In this document: one piece after another, positions 43,836-56,307 of the stretch
How the letters are laid out: the number at the start of each line of letters is the position of its first letter
Position numbering within the stretch: position 1 is the first letter of the stretch
DNA from: Microstegium vimineum
Lineage: Eukaryota > Streptophyta > Magnoliopsida > Poales > Poaceae
Assembly: GCA_022036555.1 (NCBI GenBank)
Contig: CM039132.1
Span: 53,602,748 to 53,666,747, forward strand
Reading direction: 5' to 3'
DNA length: 64,000 bases
Notes under the pieces: generated by a model
Databases searched by the model: none
What the model was told of the DNA's origin: nothing
What the model saw: only the letters and a program-made list of their open reading frames with translations
Program-made: the position numbers and the translations under genes

Positions 43836-46413
43836 GTGTCGCGATGTTTTAGTGGCTCCGAATGGCCTCCCGCAACTCCGACAACCCTGGGCTCTCCTTC
43901 AGCCACTTTGGAAGCCTGGAGTTCGCTTGCTCCCCGGCTGCCTTTGCCAGACCAGGTTGTCAACGCCATGACTCTGTCGGACAAAGACTCCCTGGCTCCC
44001 CGCAGGGACGCACCGGTTGAGGCCCTCGGGCCGCGAGACCCAAAAGCCAACCTCACTGGGCTTGGGGAAGAAACCCTCCAGAACGACGACAGAGGACCCC
44101 ACCCGCTCAAGGCGTTCATGAGCGGTGTAGGGGACTCTAACGACGATGACCACGAAATCGATTACGCAGCCGAGCATGCCGTGTTACGTTTCGTGCGCTC
44201 CCAATATGACTACCTCCTGGACTCAGACCCCAGCTCCGACGGCGACGAAACACCTCCAGGTGACAGCTGCCTCAAGGCCGTCGCCAGGACGGAAAGGGTC
44301 CATTAGGACACTAAGGGATGCGTCGGAAACCTCCTCTCCAGCCCCGACGCGGGGAGGAAGCCCGCCGCGAGGCGGATGACATACTACGCCTCGGACAAAC
44401 AGTCCTCTAAGGGCAGCGACCGCCTGCTCCACCGCAGGTGCAGACCGCATCATCGCATTGAGGGACGCAGGGCGCCGCGACCTTCTCTGAACCGGGCACA
44501 GAAACAGGCACTCTCTTACATTGACGCCGCCATCCAGATCGAGGGAGGCGTGTTGCTACAGGAAGGTGTCCCTGCCACGTATCCGTTCGAGCTCGTCAGC
44601 GCCGCTTCCGTCCTTGAACGACTCATCGCTCTGAAGATGATCGACGCCCCTGACGACGAATTCGTGGGAACCGTCGAGTCATTTCATGACCTCCTGACCA
44701 AGGAAGACCTGACTCTCTCCAGCTCCGACAGCACGGGGACTGAGTGTGTCATCCCCGAGGGCAGCGAGGCCCCCTCGCGAGAGTGCTTCATGTGCAACGA
44801 GTGGGAATTCACCCCCGAGGGCGCCGTGCGCGACCTTGACGAGAATGGCAACGGAGTCCTCCCCGAGAGCCTGGGGCTCCCACTCCACCGCACGTCAACC
44901 TCTACGCTACGCACGCCCGGCAGAACAAGCTCAACGACGCTCGCCACCAGGTCGACAATGGGCGCGTCCTCCTCGAGCAGCAGTTAAACCCCCGACCGAC
45001 AGATGGCTCCCGAGCCCGAGCTCGGGAGGAGCGACGCCGAACAGTCGAGGATGGTGGTTCTCCGCTGACCTCCTCGAGGGCGCAGCAGAACATAGCTGCC
45101 GCCACCATGCTCATAAGACGGTTCTCTGGGGCCACAACGCCTAAGGAAGGGAAGCTTAGGGGAGAGCTACACGCCCTCCTGGACCGAGCAGCAGTCCAAC
45201 GGGCGGAGAGCCCGTCGCAACAAATGGGAAAAGCCCTCTCCAGCGTGCGAAACACACCACCTCTCGAGAACTCTGTCCAACGGAGACCGAGGTCGATCTC
45301 CTTGAGAAACCAGGCCCCGGTCAGATGGCGCCCTAGCCTCAAAGCGCGCTTTAAGAGCAACGATCGCGGGCAGAACGACGGTGACAGACGACAGGGGCGA
45401 CGCCCATACCCAGGCCCATGACGCGACCCCGGCGAGGACCAAGATTTTAACCCGGAGCCCACCGGGCCACCTTGCTTCTCCCCACGTATACACGCCGCAC
45501 GGATCCCAACGCGTTTCCGGCCACCAACTTACCTCTGGAAGTACGTCGGGTTCACAGACCCCGGGTTCTGACTGGAGGACTATCGGTTCGCCTGCGAAGC
45601 GGGTGGAGCAGGAGATGAAAACTTCATAATTCGTCACCTACCGCTCTACCTCTAAGACGTCGCGCGCACGTGGCTAGAGCACCTTCCAAAAGGAAAAATC
45701 CAGAACTGGGGGGACCTGAAATGATCCTTCATCAGGAATTTCTGAGGGACCTACACCCGACCTGAAAGCTCCTGGCACCTCCAGAACTGTAAACAGAAAT
45801 GAGGCGAGACTCTCCACGGATACATTTGTCGTTTCTCCCAACGGCGCAACGAGCTCCCAGACGTAACCAACGGCGATGTTGTCACCGCGTTCCTATCAGG
45901 GACAACTTGCGAGTCCCTGGCTCGTAAATCAGGACAGAAAAAGCCCAAGACAACGAGGGAGTTGCTCGACATCGCCACAAACCGCACCTCGGGCGAGGAA
46001 GCGGTCAGCACTATCTTTCGAAGCGCGGGTGACAGGGGTCGGTGTGACAAAGCGGGAGCCAAAGGGCCCTCGACTCATCTCCACGAGAAAGGGTGAAACC
46101 AGCCACAGTAAGATTCGTCGTTCGCTGCGACGGCAGAGGGAAATGCATGGAAAAAGGACGGGCAGGTTAACGACCACTTTGAGAAGATGTTGGAACGGCC
46201 CTGTCCGAACCACACGACCCCCGTAAATCACCCCCTCAAGGACTCTAACCTCATGAAAAAGTTCCTTAATGGAGGGTTGAAGAAGAAGAGATGGGTAAAG
46301 AAGAGAAATAACAATGGGAAGGACAACGGAGGGAGGAGCGACAGCTACACTCCGGCAAACGAAACATTGACGATCCTCGACGACCCAACGACGCACAACC
46401 CCAGGCATCAGTA
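43836..46413 (+). pseudogene. Tat-type gag region, decayed
   Basis: Several frames hold pieces of a long leader-gag protein: an acidic N-terminal part (43836-44306), a middle part (44376-44987), a basic stretch (to about 45420), then the capsid domain (45530-46080). The capsid is recognisable by FTDPGF, LEDYRFACEAGGA, ARTWLEHLPKGKIQNW and TTRELLDIATNRTSGEEAV. At least five in-frame stops fall in the capsid (for example after FTDPGF and LPLYL), plus frame changes. It cannot make protein. Confidence 0.8.
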
Positions 46414-46739
46414 AAAGGTCGCCTGACAAAGAGGTATGTGTAAACACCCCCACTGTTCTCGTCCTCCCCAGGTGGTCAGAGTCTACAGATACTTTCAGTA
46501 AGCAATTGCTCCGACTGTTTTCCCTATTTTGGACGATATCTGCTAGTTGTTAATCTAGTCGCTAGCACAAAGTACCTCACGAAAGTCCTCTAGGTCAACG
46601 AGAAGCACACCCAATTTCCATGTGGTGGGGCTACGCGACACATAAGAAACACAAGATGTCCGACATAAGAAGCATGTCCAAAGTCTGAAACAACCATTCC
46701 AGCGTGGATACAAATCACAAAAGGGCCCAGAGGTTACAA

Positions 46740-48249
46740 TCAGCATTCCGGGACCTGTTCGGAAGCATCGAGGGAGTCATCACCCTCTTCGGCGACAGCT
46801 TCATCTTCCAACATACGAAGCATCCCGGCCGCGATAGACTCCATCTCCTTTTCGATCTCCACCGCCAGCAAAGGAGTAGTCTCAGGGCACCACCCCAAAC
46901 CCATCGCCGGGTAACCTAGCTCGGAATAATGAGAGCGCACGATGGACACGGCTCGCAACGCGTCCCTCCTTATCCCGGTCTTGATAAACTCATCAACCCG
47001 GCGGGCAAGCTTGCAATGGTCGTCTCAAGGGAGCCCCTGAGGTTGATAGGCACCCAAAGATCCTGAAGAGCGGAGATGAGAGCCCTCTCAAGCTTAGTCC
47101 GTGAGCTAGAGGACTCTGCCGCGAGTGCTTTCTCCTCAGCAACCTCTTTCCAGAGCAGTTCCTTGCTAATTGCCAGCGAATCCAACCGGCCCTTGATGCC
47201 TGAAAATAGCAAAATCAGCCAACCCAGCGAGTGATAACGACATGAATCAAGACCCCCTGAAGAAGGCACATACCTTCCAGCTGTTCCGCAAGGCGAGTCG
47301 CACGATCGGTGGCCTCAGCAAGCAGCTGGGTCTGGGCCTCCCGGGCCGCGACAGCGTCGTTTTCTAGACGCTCGATCTCCCTCCGCTCATGCTACAGCTC
47401 AACCTCTCGGGCAAGGGCAGCGTCGCGATGATTGTCCTGTTCCTCCTCAGCCTGACGACGGTTGTTCATCTCCACTTGCGCCCGATCTAAGGCCAGTGTC
47501 CGAGCATGCTCCAGGTGCTTCACGAGCTCCTCGGTGTCCCCTAGTTTCTCCTCGACAACCTTATGTGCAGCTACCTGAGCCTCAAACCCCTGACGCATAT
47601 CTTTTTCGGCCTAATGTGCATCGCGAGCCTGTCCTCCAGCCTTGACCAGTTCGGCTTCCAGAGCAGCAATTCACTGACGATCCTCAACAGCAGAACGCCA
47701 GACCCCGGCCTCCCCACGAAGGAAAGCCGACTTAAGAGTACTAACCTCACATATCGCCTGCAGGAAAAGGAGCATGAGAAAACGCCATGAAAAGCCAAAC
47801 ACAACTAGGATAAAGAGTCTGAGCAGGTCACCTCCATGTTGGGAGTAATTACTTCACCCCAAATCCTCATCATATCCTGTACGCCCTGGTGGACCGCCTG
47901 CCGATAGGAATTCTCGAGCCGGTCATCCAAAGCAAACACGACCTCAGGGTCGCTTGGACGGTTCCAAAGGACGGGGTGGCCGGGCTAGTTTCGAGGCCTC
48001 GTAGCCACCTCCCTAGGGGCCATTTGAAAGGGAGGAAGGATCTCAATCATCTCCGATGCCATGTCAGGGCCGGGGAGCACCCCGATGCCCGGGCAAAACT
48101 CGGCTAGGAACAAAGTTAGGATTCTGGGCACAAACACAGGGGCCGAAACAGCCCTGGTGGCCGCAGAAGGGGAACCGACGTCAAGAACACCGACCCCGAG
48201 CAGAGTAATGACATCAGCTTTGTTCCCCGTGCCACTTGGGCCTTCGGGC
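46740..48249 (-). pseudogene. Antisense ORF of the Tat element, C-terminal coiled coil
   Basis: Minus-strand exons encode Ala/Glu/Arg-rich coiled coil (VEEKLGDTEELVKHLEHART, RTLALDRAQVEMNNRRQAEE) between splice-like signals (CTGCAG near 47760 and GGTATGTG near 47275). Stops at about 47392 and 47610 interrupt it. Grass Tat elements often carry such an antisense ORF with unknown role. The N-terminal part continues at 58131-58856 beyond the nested copia. Confidence 0.7.
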
Positions 48250-50102
48250 TGAAAGCTCAAGTTTGGTTTTGGTTAATTGATGAAGCCTATGGACTAACCC
48301 TTGTACTAAGTGTATGATCAAGATAGGGTAATCCACCTTGATACATGGATCTAGAAGGATGACAATGGTGCATTGATCAAGTGCTTCATGGACTAAGGAA
48401 AAGAAGAAAGAGAAAAACAAAAATGGGCTCAAGGCAAAGGTATATCATAGGGCCATTTTTGGTTTAGTGATCAAGACACTATAGAGAGTGTGATCACCTT
48501 TAGGATAGATAGTTGTACTATCAAGAAGGGAAAACTCGTTTCGATTGCGGTTATCATGTGCCACTAGGTTTGCATTGCATGCATATTTAAAATGAACCTA
48601 AGTGACATGAAAGTATAATTAAATCCAAGATAATTCAATATAAAGGCTAACACAGACCACAAGAGTATGGATCTCATGGTGTTAGAACTTGAAGACTTGA
48701 AGAAGAAGAAGCAACTCGATTGGACAAAGAGAAGAGATCCAGATGCAGGGTCCGGACGCTAGGGCAGCTCAGTCCGGACTAACGCAGACGCGTCCGGTAG
48801 CATACCCTAGCCCTCGGTTTCTCTGGACAGGAGGTCCGGACGCAGATCAAAGTCCGGACGCTGACTCCGGTCGCACGTCCGGAGTAATGGAGCTCTCTGG
48901 TCGACTCTGTCGGGTGATCCAGACGCTAAGCATCGTCCGGACGCGGCTCTCCGGACCACCATCCGGTCGTTTGGAGCTCTCTGGATGCTCTCTGGTGAGG
49001 TCCAGACGCAAGCAAACAGAAGGTCCGGACGCTACTATTGCATGGGCCCGGAGGCGACGTGTCAGCAGCAGAACAAGGCGGGAACGAGCAAATTTCAAAT
49101 GCAGAGGATCCAGATGCACCCGCATTGGTCCGGACACCCTGATCAAACAGCGTCCGGACTAACGCAGACAGTGGCTATGAAGGGGAAAAACTGCTAGTTG
49201 TTTGAGGGTTGCTATTTAAGCATTTTGGCCAGCTCCTAGGGACCTCTCTTGCAACTCCCATTCATTTGACATACTTGTGCTTGCTTGAGAAGGCCCCCAA
49301 CTCATCTCTCTTTGCTTGTGTTGCTAATTCTTGAGAGTTTGAGTGAACCAAGTGCTTGATCATTGCATTGCATCTTAGTGGCACCTGGTCATCGTCATCG
49401 CCGCGGGATTTCTTGTTATTCTTGGTGTTTGCCAATACCTAGACGGCTTGGCGATTGAGGAGAAGCATCAGCACGTGTTGGTGATTGTTCGTGGCCAGCT
49501 TCATCGACTTGTGAGAGGGCTTGTACCCACCTCGGTGGAGCGCCAAAGGGTAACTCTAGTGGATTGCTCGTGTCTTTGAGTTACTCTCATTTGGGTGGAT
49601 TCTTGTGGCGCCCGGGTAGTGGGTTAGGCTTGTGAAACGCCTATTAGCCACCGAATCACCATTTGAGTAGTCGACACAACGGGGACTAGCTTGGTGGCAA
49701 CCAAGTGAACCTCGGGAGAAAAATCATTGTGTCTATTTGTCTCCCGGCTACTCTTGGTGTTCATATTGTAATTGGCTCTTCATATTGACATCCATACATC
49801 ACAAGACTTCGGTATAACAATCACCATTATCCTTTGTATCTACACTCTTTATATCTTGCCTAGTTAGCTTGCTAGTTAGTTTTTCTTGTTTGTCTTTCTT
49901 GCTAGCTTAAGCTAAGTGCCTTAGGTTCTTGCCATTGTGTGATAGGCACTTAGTAACTAGAATTGCTTGGATAGGTGGCTTTGCACCCCTAGTAGAGCTA
50001 GAGCAAAAAGCTTCGCTTAAGTGTTAATCTAACCTTTGCTCTAGTACTTTGTAGAATATTTATAGGCTATTCACCCCCCCTCTAGCCATCTAGGACCTTT
50101 CA
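48250..50102 (+). repeat. Sirevirus 5' LTR
   Basis: TGAAAGCTCAAG to GGACCTTTCA, 1,853 bp. A cluster of GTCCGGAC/TCCGGACG motifs fills 48740-49160, upstream of a TATA-like CTATTTAAGC at 49211-49220. Confidence 0.95.
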
Positions 50103-50153
50103 AGTGGTATCAGAGCCGTGGTCACCGCTATTATCAAGGCTTAACAACCTTCG

Positions 50154-52200
50154 GTGTTAGTGATGGCTCAAATACAATTTAACCATGTTGGAAGCAAACC
50201 ACCAATGTTTGATGGTACATCATTTGATTATTGGAAGAGAAAGATGAAGATGCATCTAGGCTCAATGCATGAGAAGGTGTGGAGTGTGACCGAACATGAC
50301 TTTGTCATTCTTGATGAAGAAGCTCCCACACCTAGAGAGCAAGAGAATCGACAATGCAACACCATGACACTCAATGTGATCTACAATGGTATTGATTCCA
50401 AGGTGTTTGAGCAAATCAAAGATCTTGAGAAGGCAAGTGAAGTGTGGAAGAGGCTTGAGGATACATATGAGGGCACCGCAACCGTGAAGAATGCCAAGTT
50501 GTACATGCTCAAGGACAAGCTATCTCATTTCAAGATGAAAGATGATGAGTCCATCTCAAAGATGTTTCATAGGCTCCAAGTGATCATCAATGATCTGAAG
50601 AGCTTGAGTGAGAAGGTCAAGTATGAAGATTTCTCAAACCGATTTCTTGGTTGTTTGCCAAGAAATACAAAACCTTGAGGCAAATAATTAGGAGAGATGG
50701 TTTGGACAAGATCACTCCAAATGAAGTGCTTGGAGAAATCATGACCGAAGAGCAATACAATGAAGAAAGTGAAGAAGAAGAGGTCAAGGAAGAAAAGAAG
50801 GAAAAGAAGAGCTTAGCATTCAAGGCATCATCATCCAAGAACAAGGGCAAAGCAAAGAAGCAAGAATCAAGTGATGATGAAGATGCAAGTGATATTGATG
50901 ATGAGATGATGGCCCTCTTCGTGCGCAAGTTTGGCAAGTTCATGAAGAAGAAGGGCTATGGTGCTAGAAAGATAAGAGACAACTTCAAGAGCAATGAATA
51001 TGTGAAGAGATGCTACAAGTGCAAGAGCATCGATCACATGATTGCGGATTGCCCCAATCATAGTGATGATGATGAGAAGAAGAAGAGCAAGCATGACAAG
51101 AAGGAGAAGAAGAAGCTATCATTCACCAAGAAGAAGAAAGGTGAATCATACATGGTGACTTGGGATAGTGATGAATCTTCCGATGATGACTCTAGTGATG
51201 ATGAGAAGAAGAAGACCAAGAAGAAGGCATTGGCAAGCATTGCTATCAACAACAAGCCATCCATCTTCGACTCTCCATCATGCTTCATGGCTAAGCCAAC
51301 TAAGGTACAATCTCATGATGATAGTGATAGTGATGATGATAGTAGTGATGATGATGAGGAGTACTCCAAGGAAGAACTAGTAGATATGATGAAGCAAACT
51401 TATGAGTGCTTTGAGAAGAAGAGGAAGGAGTGCAAAGAATTGAACAAGAAGCTTAAGGCTCTTGAGCAATCCTTTGATGAGCTCAATGGCTCTCATGAGA
51501 GGCTAATGGAAGCCCATGAGAAGCTTGAGAGGACTCACTACAAGCTTGAAAAAGCTCACTCCTCCCTCCTTGATCAAAACAAGGATAAGATTGTTGCATC
51601 ATGTGATATTCTAGATGAATCATTTTTCACTCCTATCATTGTTGCACCAACCAACACTAGCACATCCGCATGCACATCTACTAGTGATAGCTCAAAGGAT
51701 GATGCTACACTAGTGATTGAAAATGAAAAATTGAAAAATGATGTTAATGAACTCACTCATGCTTTGGGTAGGCATATGGTGGAGATTCCCGCTTGCTAAA
51801 GTGCTTGGGTAGCCAAAGGTTTTCCCACTACAAAGAAGGATTGGGCTATACCCCCAAGAAGGGCAAGTCAGCCTTTGTAACTCCAAAGCCTAGCTTTGTG
51901 AGAAGCAATGGCCGGTATTGCAATAGTTGCAAGCAAGTAGGGCATGTTGACCAATATTGCAAGCTTAACATGAGCCAAACCAAGTTTGCTAAATCCACCT
52001 CCATGCATTTTGATTCATGTTATATGCTTACCAAAGGGCGAGATGGTATCATGGCTAAGTATGTTGGCACACCCATTGTTGGCCCAAAGAAGAAGGCAAT
52101 CTGGATGTCAAAATTCTTGGTCACTAACTTTGGAGGACCCAAACAAGTGTGAGTACCTAAGAAGAACTAATTTGTTTTGTAGGTGAATTACAAAGCCTGA
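50154..52200 (+). pseudogene. Sirevirus gag, broken by small indels and stops
   Basis: Gag opens near 50154 (FDGTSFDYWKRKMKMHLGSM) and is UBN2-type. A 1-nt loss near 50655 shifts into the next frame (50651-51799), which carries the zinc knuckle CYKCKSIDHMIADC, Lys- and Asp/Ser-rich tracts, and a coiled coil near 51450-51570. Another 1-nt shift near 51785 leads to 51793-52152 with a second knuckle, CNSCKQVGHVDQYC. Stops at 52150, 52168, 52180 and 52198 follow before the protease. Confidence 0.88.
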
Positions 52201-52204
52201 GGAA

Positions 52205-53575
52205 GGCATTGGGTGCTTGATAGTGGGTGCACTCAACACATGACCGGGGATTCTAGAATATTCAAATCTATCAACTCCAACACCAATGAAGGCATTGATA
52301 GTATTACTTTTTGGTGATAATGGCAAGGGCAAGGTCAAGGGTCTTGGAAAGATTGCTATATCCAATGATTTGAGTATCTCCAATGTCTTGCTAGTTGAGA
52401 GCTTGAACTTCAACTTGCTATCCGTGGCTCAATTGTGTGATCTTGGATTCAAATGCATATTTGGAGTAGATGATGTTGAAATCATTAGTGTAGATGGTTC
52501 AAACTTGATCTTCAAAGGCTTTAGATATGAGAACCTCTACCTAGTTGATTTCAATGCTAGTGAAGCTCAATTGTCAACTTGCTTGCTCACTAAATCAAGT
52601 ATGGGTTGGTTATGGCATAGAAGGCTTGGTCATGTTGGAATGAAGCAATTGAATAGATTGAGCAAACATGACTTAGTAAGAGGCTTGAAAGATGTTGTGT
52701 TTGAGAAGGACAAACTTTGTAGCTCTTGTCAAGCCGGCAACCAAGTTGGTAACACCCATCCAAAGAAGAGCATGATGAGCACCAGTAGAGCATTTGAGCT
52801 ATTGCATGTGGATTTATTTGGACCAACTACATACACTAGCATCGGTGGGAACAAATATGGATTTGTGATAGTGGATGATCTTATAAGATACACTTGGGTA
52901 TTCTTTCTCAATGACAAGAGTGATACATTTGCCACATTCAAATCATTTATCAAGAGATGTCACAATGAGTTTGAGACTACCATCAAGAAAGTGAGAAGTG
53001 ACAATGGAAATGAATTCAAGAATACAAGAGTTGAAGAGCTATGTGATGAATTGGGAATTAAACATCAACTCTCGGCCAAGTATACTCCACAATCAAATGG
53101 CCTTGTTGAGAGGAAGAATAGAACATTGATTGACATGGCAAGGTCTATGCTTAATGAGTACAATGTGAGTCAATCTTTTTGGGCCGAAGCTATCAATACC
53201 GCTTGCTACTCTAGTAACCGGTTGTATTGTCACCCATTGATGGAGAAGACACCATATGAGCTATTGAATGGAAGAAAGCCCAATATTGCATACTTTAGAG
53301 TGTTTGATTGCAAATGTTATATCTTAAAGAAAGGCACAAGACTTGGAAAGTTTGACAAGAAATGTGATGAAGGGTTCTTACTTGGTTATTCTACCACAAG
53401 CAAAGCCTATAGAGTATGGAATTCGGCTAGTGGTGTGCTTGAGGAGGTTCATGATATTGAATTTGATGAAACCAATGGCTCACAAGATGATCATGAGAAT
53501 CTAGAAGATGTGAGTGGATCTCAATTGGCCAATGCTATGAAGAGCATGGATATTGGTGATATTAGGCCAAGATAA
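52205..53575 (+). pseudogene. Sirevirus protease-integrase
   Basis: The protease site WVLDSGCTQHMTG is at about 52208-52246. An extra T near 52308 shifts frame, after which 52286-53575 is open for 429 codons. Integrase motifs are HRRLGHVGMKQLNRL, CSSCQAGN, LHVDLFGP, RSDNGNEF and SNGLVERKNRTLIDMARSML. A TAA at 53573-53575 separates it from RT in the same frame. Confidence 0.9.
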
Positions 53576-55366
53576 GTGATTGATGTTGAAGATGACAAAG
53601 ATCAAGTGTTCAACTCACCTCATGTGCAAGCTAGTGGTTCTCAAGTGCAAGATCAACAAGTGGATATTTCATCTAAACCAAGTGCAAGCAATCAAGTTCT
53701 TATCCTTCAACCAACCAACATTGCAAGAGATCACCCCATTGATCAAATAATTGGTGATATTACAAGTGGTGTGCAAACAAGATCAAGATTGGCATCCTTT
53801 TGTGAACACTATTCCTTTATGTCATCCATAGAGCCCACAAAGATTGAAGAGGCCTTACAAGATGTTGATTGGGTCAATGCTATGCATGAAGAGCTCAACA
53901 ATTTCACTAGAAACCAAGTTTTAGAACTAGTTGAAAGACCCAAGAACTACAATGTGATTGGCACGAGATGGGTATTTAGAAACAAGCAAGATCAAGATGG
54001 TATAGTTGTGAGAAACAAAGCAAGATTGGTAGCTCAAGGTTACACTCAAGTTGAGGGTCTTGACTTTGGAGAAACTTATGCACCGGCTGCAAGATTAGAG
54101 GCAATAAGAATCCTATTGACCTATGCATGTGCACACAACATCAAGCTATACCAAATGGATGTGAAGAGTGCTTTCTTGAATGGATACATCAATGAGCTAG
54201 TCTATGTTGAGCAACCTCCTGGTTTTGAAGATGACAAGAAGCCCAACCATGTGTACAAGTTGAGGAAGGCTTTATATGGCTTGAAGCAAGCACCTAGAGC
54301 ATGGTATGAAAGATTGAGGTATTTCCTCTTATCTAAAGGTTTCATCATGGGGAAGGTTGACACTACTCTCTTCACCAAGAAGCTTGGCAATGATCTATTT
54401 GTGCTCCAAATCTATGTTGATGATATCATATTAGGTTCAACCAATCAAGAATTTTGTGAAGAATTTGGCAAGATGATGGCAAATGAATTTGAAATGTCAA
54501 TGATTGGTGAACTAAGCTACTTCCTTGGTCTTCAAATCAAGCAAATGAAGAATGACACCTTTGTGAGTCAAGGCAAGTACATCAAAGATATGATGAAGAA
54601 GTTTGGCCTAGAAGATTCAAAAGGCATTAGCACTCATATGGGCACTAATGGACACTTGGATAGTGATGCTAGTGGCATCATGGTGGATCAAATGTTGTAT
54701 CGGTCTATGATTGGAAGCCTACTCTATGCGACCGCTTCTAGGCCGGATGTGATGTTTAGTGTATGCATGTGTGCAAGATTCCAAGCCTCTCCAAGAGAAA
54801 GTCACTTGAAGGCTACAAAGAGAGTATTGAGGTACTTGAAGCATACACAAGATGTTGGATTGTGGTATCCCAAGGGGTCAAACTTTGAGTTGATTGGATA
54901 TTCGGACTCCGACTATGCGGGATGCAAGATTGATAGAAAGAGCACATCAGGCACATGTCAATTGCTAAGCATGTCACTTGTATCTTGGTCATCAAAGAAG
55001 CAAAATAGTGTTGCACTCTCTACCGCCGAAGCCGAATACATAAGTGCGGGTAGTTGTTGTGCTCAATTACTTTGGATAAAGGCAACTTTGAATGACTATG
55101 GAATCAACTTCAAGCAAGTGCCATTGCCATGTGACAATGAAAGTGTGGTGAAGCTAACCAACAATCCGGTTCAACATTCAAGAACCAAGCACATTGACAT
55201 AAGGCATCATTTCATAAGGGATCAACAACAAAAGGGTGATATCACAATTACAAGTGTTGGCACCGATGATCAACTTGCTGATATATTCACCAAGCCATTA
55301 GATGAGAAGAGATTTTGCAAGCTAAGGAATGAATTGAACATTCTTGACTTCTCAAATATGTGTTGA
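53576..55366 (+). CDS. Sirevirus reverse transcriptase-RNase H segment
   Basis: 596 open codons in the same frame as the integrase. RT motifs are WVFRNKQDQDG, KARLVAQGYTQ, MDVKSAFLNG, QPPGFED, LYGLKQAPRAWYERL and the catalytic YVDDIILGS at about 54414. RNase H follows (SDSDYAGCKIDRKSTSGTCQ, SSKKQNSVALSTAEAEYISA, HSRTKHIDIRHHFIRD). It has no stops, but it lacks its own start context because it is part of the longer polyprotein, so it is best seen as a disabled pol fragment that still reads open. Confidence 0.9.
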   Translation: MIDVEDDKDQVFNSPHVQASGSQVQDQQVDISSKPSASNQVLILQPTNIARDHPIDQIIGDITSGVQTRSRLASFCEHYSFMSSIEPTKIEEALQDVDWVNAMHEELNNFTRNQVLELVERPKNYNVIGTRWVFRNKQDQDGIVVRNKARLVAQGYTQVEGLDFGETYAPAARLEAIRILLTYACAHNIKLYQMDVKSAFLNGYINELVYVEQPPGFEDDKKPNHVYKLRKALYGLKQAPRAWYERLRYFLLSKGFIMGKVDTTLFTKKLGNDLFVLQIYVDDIILGSTNQEFCEEFGKMMANEFEMSMIGELSYFLGLQIKQMKNDTFVSQGKYIKDMMKKFGLEDSKGISTHMGTNGHLDSDASGIMVDQMLYRSMIGSLLYATASRPDVMFSVCMCARFQASPRESHLKATKRVLRYLKHTQDVGLWYPKGSNFELIGYSDSDYAGCKIDRKSTSGTCQLLSMSLVSWSSKKQNSVALSTAEAEYISAGSCCAQLLWIKATLNDYGINFKQVPLPCDNESVVKLTNNPVQHSRTKHIDIRHHFIRDQQQKGDITITSVGTDDQLADIFTKPLDEKRFCKLRNELNILDFSNMC

Positions 55367-56307
55367 TGCACCCCCATATATGACATGCCTCTCCTTCGAG
55401 CAAAGCAAGGTACAAGTTGATTGACATGTCATTCATCCATTATTAGGACTTGTTAGTGCATCTAGACATCAATTCATTAGGCTCATTCATGAAAAACAAA
55501 TGAATTTGATGCTTATATGGTACCACTATTGCTTCCATGCTTGATATGATCTAGTGGTAACATATGACATATTTGTAGGCTTGCAATCCTAGTGCTTGAT
55601 CTAGAATATGAAATTCAATTGGTTAACTCAACATGGGCAAGATAACCATTCTAGGATGTGTGAAGAAGCTTGTTCATGGTTTAAACCGAGTTAACTATGT
55701 TGAACAAGTAATCTAGATTGAGCCACAACTAAGCTTCTCTCCAATAATCAACTCTTTGAGCACATCTTTTATGATAATAGATGACAAAGGGGGAGAAGTA
55801 AGTAGTAAGACAAAAAGAAAAAATATTTTGAAAATGAAAGCACACAAGTAGGGGGAGCAAGCCTATGAATAAGTTGTTGCATAACTTTGTGCATTCATAA
55901 GTGCTTGCTTGCATATGTACTTACATTCATGATATGCTTGTGTGGTGAATGCTAGAAACTCAATTGACTTGATGCTTGAAGTACTAGTATGCTTAGATCT
56001 GTCCAAATAACATTTTTTCAAGTGTGCCCCTCAAAGTGTTTTCAAGTGGTTTTTAGGCATTCATGGTGCTAAGGATGGTTTCACATTGCACTCTGATTGG
56101 TATCACGCTTCAAAGGTCCATCCTACACACCTTAGCATCATTTGGTAGCATTCACTCTCCCACAATTCCTATTCATGCATATGTGATCAAAATGAACCAA
56201 ACTCATATATCACATATGTAGGGGGAGCTAATACTACCAAAGTTGGAATTTTCATCATATATATTCTTTTGAGAAAGGTTGTCATCAATTACCAAAAAGG
56301 GGGAGAT
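55367..56307 (+). other. Sirevirus 3' internal region with several purine tracts
   Basis: Non-coding, with four AGGGGGAG-type tracts, the last directly before the LTR. An inverted phrase pair (GGTGCTAAGGATGG and CCATCCTACACACCTTAGCA) lies at 56065-56140. No envelope-like ORF was found. Confidence 0.75.
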